From positions 1 through 7,311 of the forward strand of contig CANHCD010000095.1 in NCBI GenBank assembly GCA_947458795.1: a stretch of 7,311 bases of DNA, in the 5' to 3' direction. Shown piece after piece: positions 6,358 to 7,311 of the stretch (positions are counted from its first letter, which is position 1; the number at the start of each line of letters is the position of its first letter). A program made the position numbers and the translations under genes. The DNA is from Cyclobacteriaceae bacterium (GTDB taxonomy: Bacteria > Bacteroidota > Bacteroidia > Cytophagales > Cyclobacteriaceae). The notes beneath the pieces were generated by a model that saw only the letters and a list, made by a program, of their open reading frames with translations, did not search any database and was not told the origin of the DNA.

Positions 6358-6372
6358 CCGAGTTTGGTAACC
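6352..6372. repeat. Small hairpin over the shared stop codons of scpB and sprT
   Basis: GGTTAACC (6352-6359) is an 8-bp palindrome that contains both TAA stops. GGTTA plus CC can also pair with GGTAACC (6366-6372) around a GAGTTT loop with one bulged A. No T-run follows on either strand, so it does not look like an intrinsic terminator. Confidence 0.45.
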
Positions 6373-6974
6373 TTCGCAAGTCTAGACACTAAATATTTTT
6401 TTCCAGTCTCCAGTTCCTCGCAAAGGATTCGAGTGCGCCTTGTTTCGCCTTTTTTAAATTTCCTGCCTGCAAGTTCAAAATGGGTGTGAGTGGCCAAGTC
6501 AGCCAGAAAAAAAGTAGTCCTTTGTTGGGTCGCCACATCGTACTTGCTCATCTCTTTCATAAGGAAGAGGTCTCGAGCGGAGCTAGCGGAAGGATTTCGC
6601 ATGTGCAGTTTTAAGGGCACAAGGATATCTCGAGGGAAGATGGATTCATTAAGTAAGGGATCTAGCAGCTGCTTAAACTTAGCTTTCCATTCAGGCCCAT
6701 GGGGAGCATGGGCAGTGCCATGTTGAGCAAATGCCCGTAGGTGGGCGACCTCATGGATTAAGGTCAGTAGAAACTGGTAGGGATTGAGGTCTAAGTTGAG
6801 GGTGATGGTTTGGATGGATTGGTCTCTCCGAAACCGAAAATCTCCTAGTTTGGTATTTCTAGGCTTTTTAACAAAAAAATGGAAAGGGCTTTCTTCCCAA
6901 AGTTGAAGACAATAGGGAACTGCGCTTTCGGGAATATGCCTGCGAAATAGACGAAGGAGCTCTGGTGAGGACAT
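6354..6974 (-). CDS. SprT-like zinc metalloprotease domain protein
   Basis: This 206-residue protein (from ATG 6974) has the SprT/Spartan zinc-protease signature. HEVAH (74-78) gives ligands H74 and H78 and catalytic E75, and APHGPEW (90-96) gives the third ligand H92. SprT-type domains in eukaryotic Spartan cut DNA-protein crosslinks; the role of bacterial SprT is less clear, so the substrate here is unknown. The C-terminal part (about 165-206) keeps the strand pattern of the SprT zinc ribbon, but only C185 remains; C22 is the only other cysteine. A longer reading with TTG at 6986 adds four residues (MCPK). I prefer the ATG because SSPELLRLFRRHIPESAVPYC starts like the family and the TTG lies inside the terminator T-tract of the upstream gene. 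It is convergent with scpB, sharing TTAA. No separate promoter is clear; read-through from the lipoprotein gene is possible. Confidence 0.92.
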   Translation of the reverse strand: MSSPELLRLFRRHIPESAVPYCLQLWEESPFHFFVKKPRNTKLGDFRFRRDQSIQTITLNLDLNPYQFLLTLIHEVAHLRAFAQHGTAHAPHGPEWKAKFKQLLDPLLNESIFPRDILVPLKLHMRNPSASSARDLFLMKEMSKYDVATQQRTTFFLADLATHTHFELAGRKFKKGETRRTRILCEELETGKKYLVSRLAKVTKLG

Positions 6975-6983
6975 TTTAGGGCA

Positions 6984-7020
6984 CAAAAAAAGAGTTCCGA
7001 TCCATCGGAACTCTTAATTT
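6984..7020 (-). terminator. Strong intrinsic terminator after the alanine-rich lipoprotein gene
   Basis: AAGAGTTCCGAT (6990-7001) and ATCGGAACTCTT (7004-7015) form a perfect 12-bp stem; sterically the loop is TCCA, leaving 11 bp. On the minus strand it is followed by seven Ts (6991-6985), giving a textbook terminator 23 nt after the lipoprotein stop. On the plus strand it is followed by a run of Ts (7018-7023), so it is symmetric and could act in both directions. It ends about 10 nt before the sprT ATG. Confidence 0.9.
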
Positions 7021-7037
7021 TTTCACGCTTGGTGTGA

Positions 7038-7268
7038 TTACTTAGCTGGAGCAGCAGCAGCAGAATCTGCAGCAGCTTGTGCAGCAGCAGCAGCAGCAGC
7101 AGAGTCAGCAGCAGCCTGAGCAGCAGCAGCCTCAACAGCAGCGATAGAATCAGCAGCAGCAGCAGCAGCGATAGAATCAGCTGCAGCTTGCTCTTCAGTT
7201 GACTTTCCACCGCAAGAAGCAGTAGCGATCAAACCAGCGATTGCGAAAATTGCAAATACCTTTTTCAT
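7038..7268 (-). CDS. Small alanine-rich putative lipoprotein
   Basis: This 76-residue protein has a signal peptide MKKVFAIFAIAGLIATAS ending at C19 (TASC, then GGKSTEE). This fits a lipobox-type cleavage, although T at -3 is not the preferred residue. The start of the mature part, with a lysine and two glutamates near the cysteine, loosely resembles the Bacteroidota lipoprotein export signal, so surface exposure is possible but not shown. Residues 28-76 are 33 alanines out of 49, with four ADS units and a 10-residue repeat QAAADSAAAA (51-60 and 64-73), predicting one long helix. The gene has a near-perfect promoter element 27 nt upstream and its own strong terminator, which supports a real, possibly well expressed gene despite low complexity. 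An alanine-rich helical lipoprotein recalls Lpp/Pal-tethering or spacer proteins in general form only; I know no function for it. Confidence 0.72.
   Translation of the reverse strand: MKKVFAIFAIAGLIATASCGGKSTEEQAAADSIAAAAAADSIAAVEAAAAQAAADSAAAAAAAQAAADSAAAAPAK
7050..7187 (-). repeat. GCT/CAG triplet tracts and 39-bp-spaced direct repeat in the lipoprotein gene
   Basis: On the plus strand GCA/CAG triplets run uninterrupted at 7051-7063, 7081-7102 (22 nt) and 7151-7169 (19 nt), with shorter runs at 7106-7115 and 7120-7130. The 30-bp units 7050-7079 and 7089-7118, offset by 39 bp, match at 27 of 30 positions. Alanine is encoded almost only by GCT, so the low complexity is at DNA as well as protein level. 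Confidence 0.9.
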
Positions 7269-7294
7269 TTGTTATGGTTTTCTTAATTACAACA

Positions 7295-7302
7295 CAAATG
7301 TA
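7295..7302 (-). promoter_or_regulatory. -7 promoter element of the lipoprotein gene
   Basis: On the minus strand 7302-7295 reads TACATTTG, an exact match to the Bacteroidota TAnnTTTG box. A transcription start near 7289 would leave a leader of about 20 nt before the ATG at 7268. The matching -33 box would lie beyond the right end of the window, so it cannot be checked here. Confidence 0.55.
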
Positions 7303-7311
7303 CTAGTATTA

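Noticed and set aside
6984..6986. TTG start for sprT giving four extra residues
   Set aside because: It lies in the terminator T-tract, and the ATG at 6974 fits the usual N-terminus of the family.
6845..7210. 121-residue leucine-rich open frame on the minus strand
   Set aside because: It is the shifted frame of the GCT triplet tracts (CTG/CTT read as leucine) and runs into sprT. The alanine frame has a signal peptide, a lipobox-like cysteine and a matching promoter.
1..7311. Mobile element, CRISPR array, toxin-antitoxin or defence system
   Set aside because: No transposase, integrase, spaced repeat array or defence-type protein motif appears on either strand; the genes are core housekeeping or envelope genes.

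Overview
This window looks like ordinary chromosomal sequence from a member of the Bacteroidota, most likely of the Cytophagales (Cyclobacteriaceae/Algoriphagus-like). The reasons are the gene families present (DUF4834, the PG_1098/THUMP-like methyltransferase, a DksA-like protein with a decayed zinc finger, a Bacteroidota-type ScpB and SprT, a lamin-tail surface protein), the near absence of Shine-Dalgarno sequences, and several good matches to the Bacteroidota promoter pattern TTTG-N19-TAnnTTTG. The genus is an inference from memory of the families; no search was run.

Layout. At the left edge a small DUF4834 membrane protein (+, TTG start) ends inside its own terminator hairpin. It converges on a leftward two-gene operon, asd (aspartate-semialdehyde dehydrogenase) followed by a THUMP-like class I methyltransferase, joined by a TAATG stop/start overlap. 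A 226-bp divergent intergenic region holds a likely asd promoter and a striking nested inverted repeat (2648-2699). It separates asd from a large rightward gene for an exported 838-residue protein with a signal peptide, two lamin-tail domains and a FlgD-like C-terminal sorting-type domain. A second rightward unit has a good promoter and encodes a DksA/TraR-like protein and then ScpB, spaced by 1 nt. ScpB ends by sharing a TTAA with the stop of a convergent SprT-like metalloprotease gene. SprT lies downstream, on the same strand, of a small alanine-rich lipoprotein gene, from which it is separated by a strong 12-bp terminator hairpin that ends about 10 nt before the sprT start codon.

Function. 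Most genes are housekeeping: lysine/threonine/methionine/diaminopimelate synthesis (asd), RNA-type methylation (inferred), transcription control (DksA-like) and chromosome condensation (ScpB). The lamin-tail protein and the lipoprotein are envelope or surface proteins. I see no tRNA, rRNA, CRISPR array, insertion sequence or phage gene, and no defence-system signature. The most unusual features are DNA-level: the nested inverted repeat at 2648-2699, a perfect 20-bp GC-rich palindrome inside the lamin-tail gene (4928-4947), and GCT triplet tracts in the lipoprotein gene. I found no convincing novel multi-gene system.
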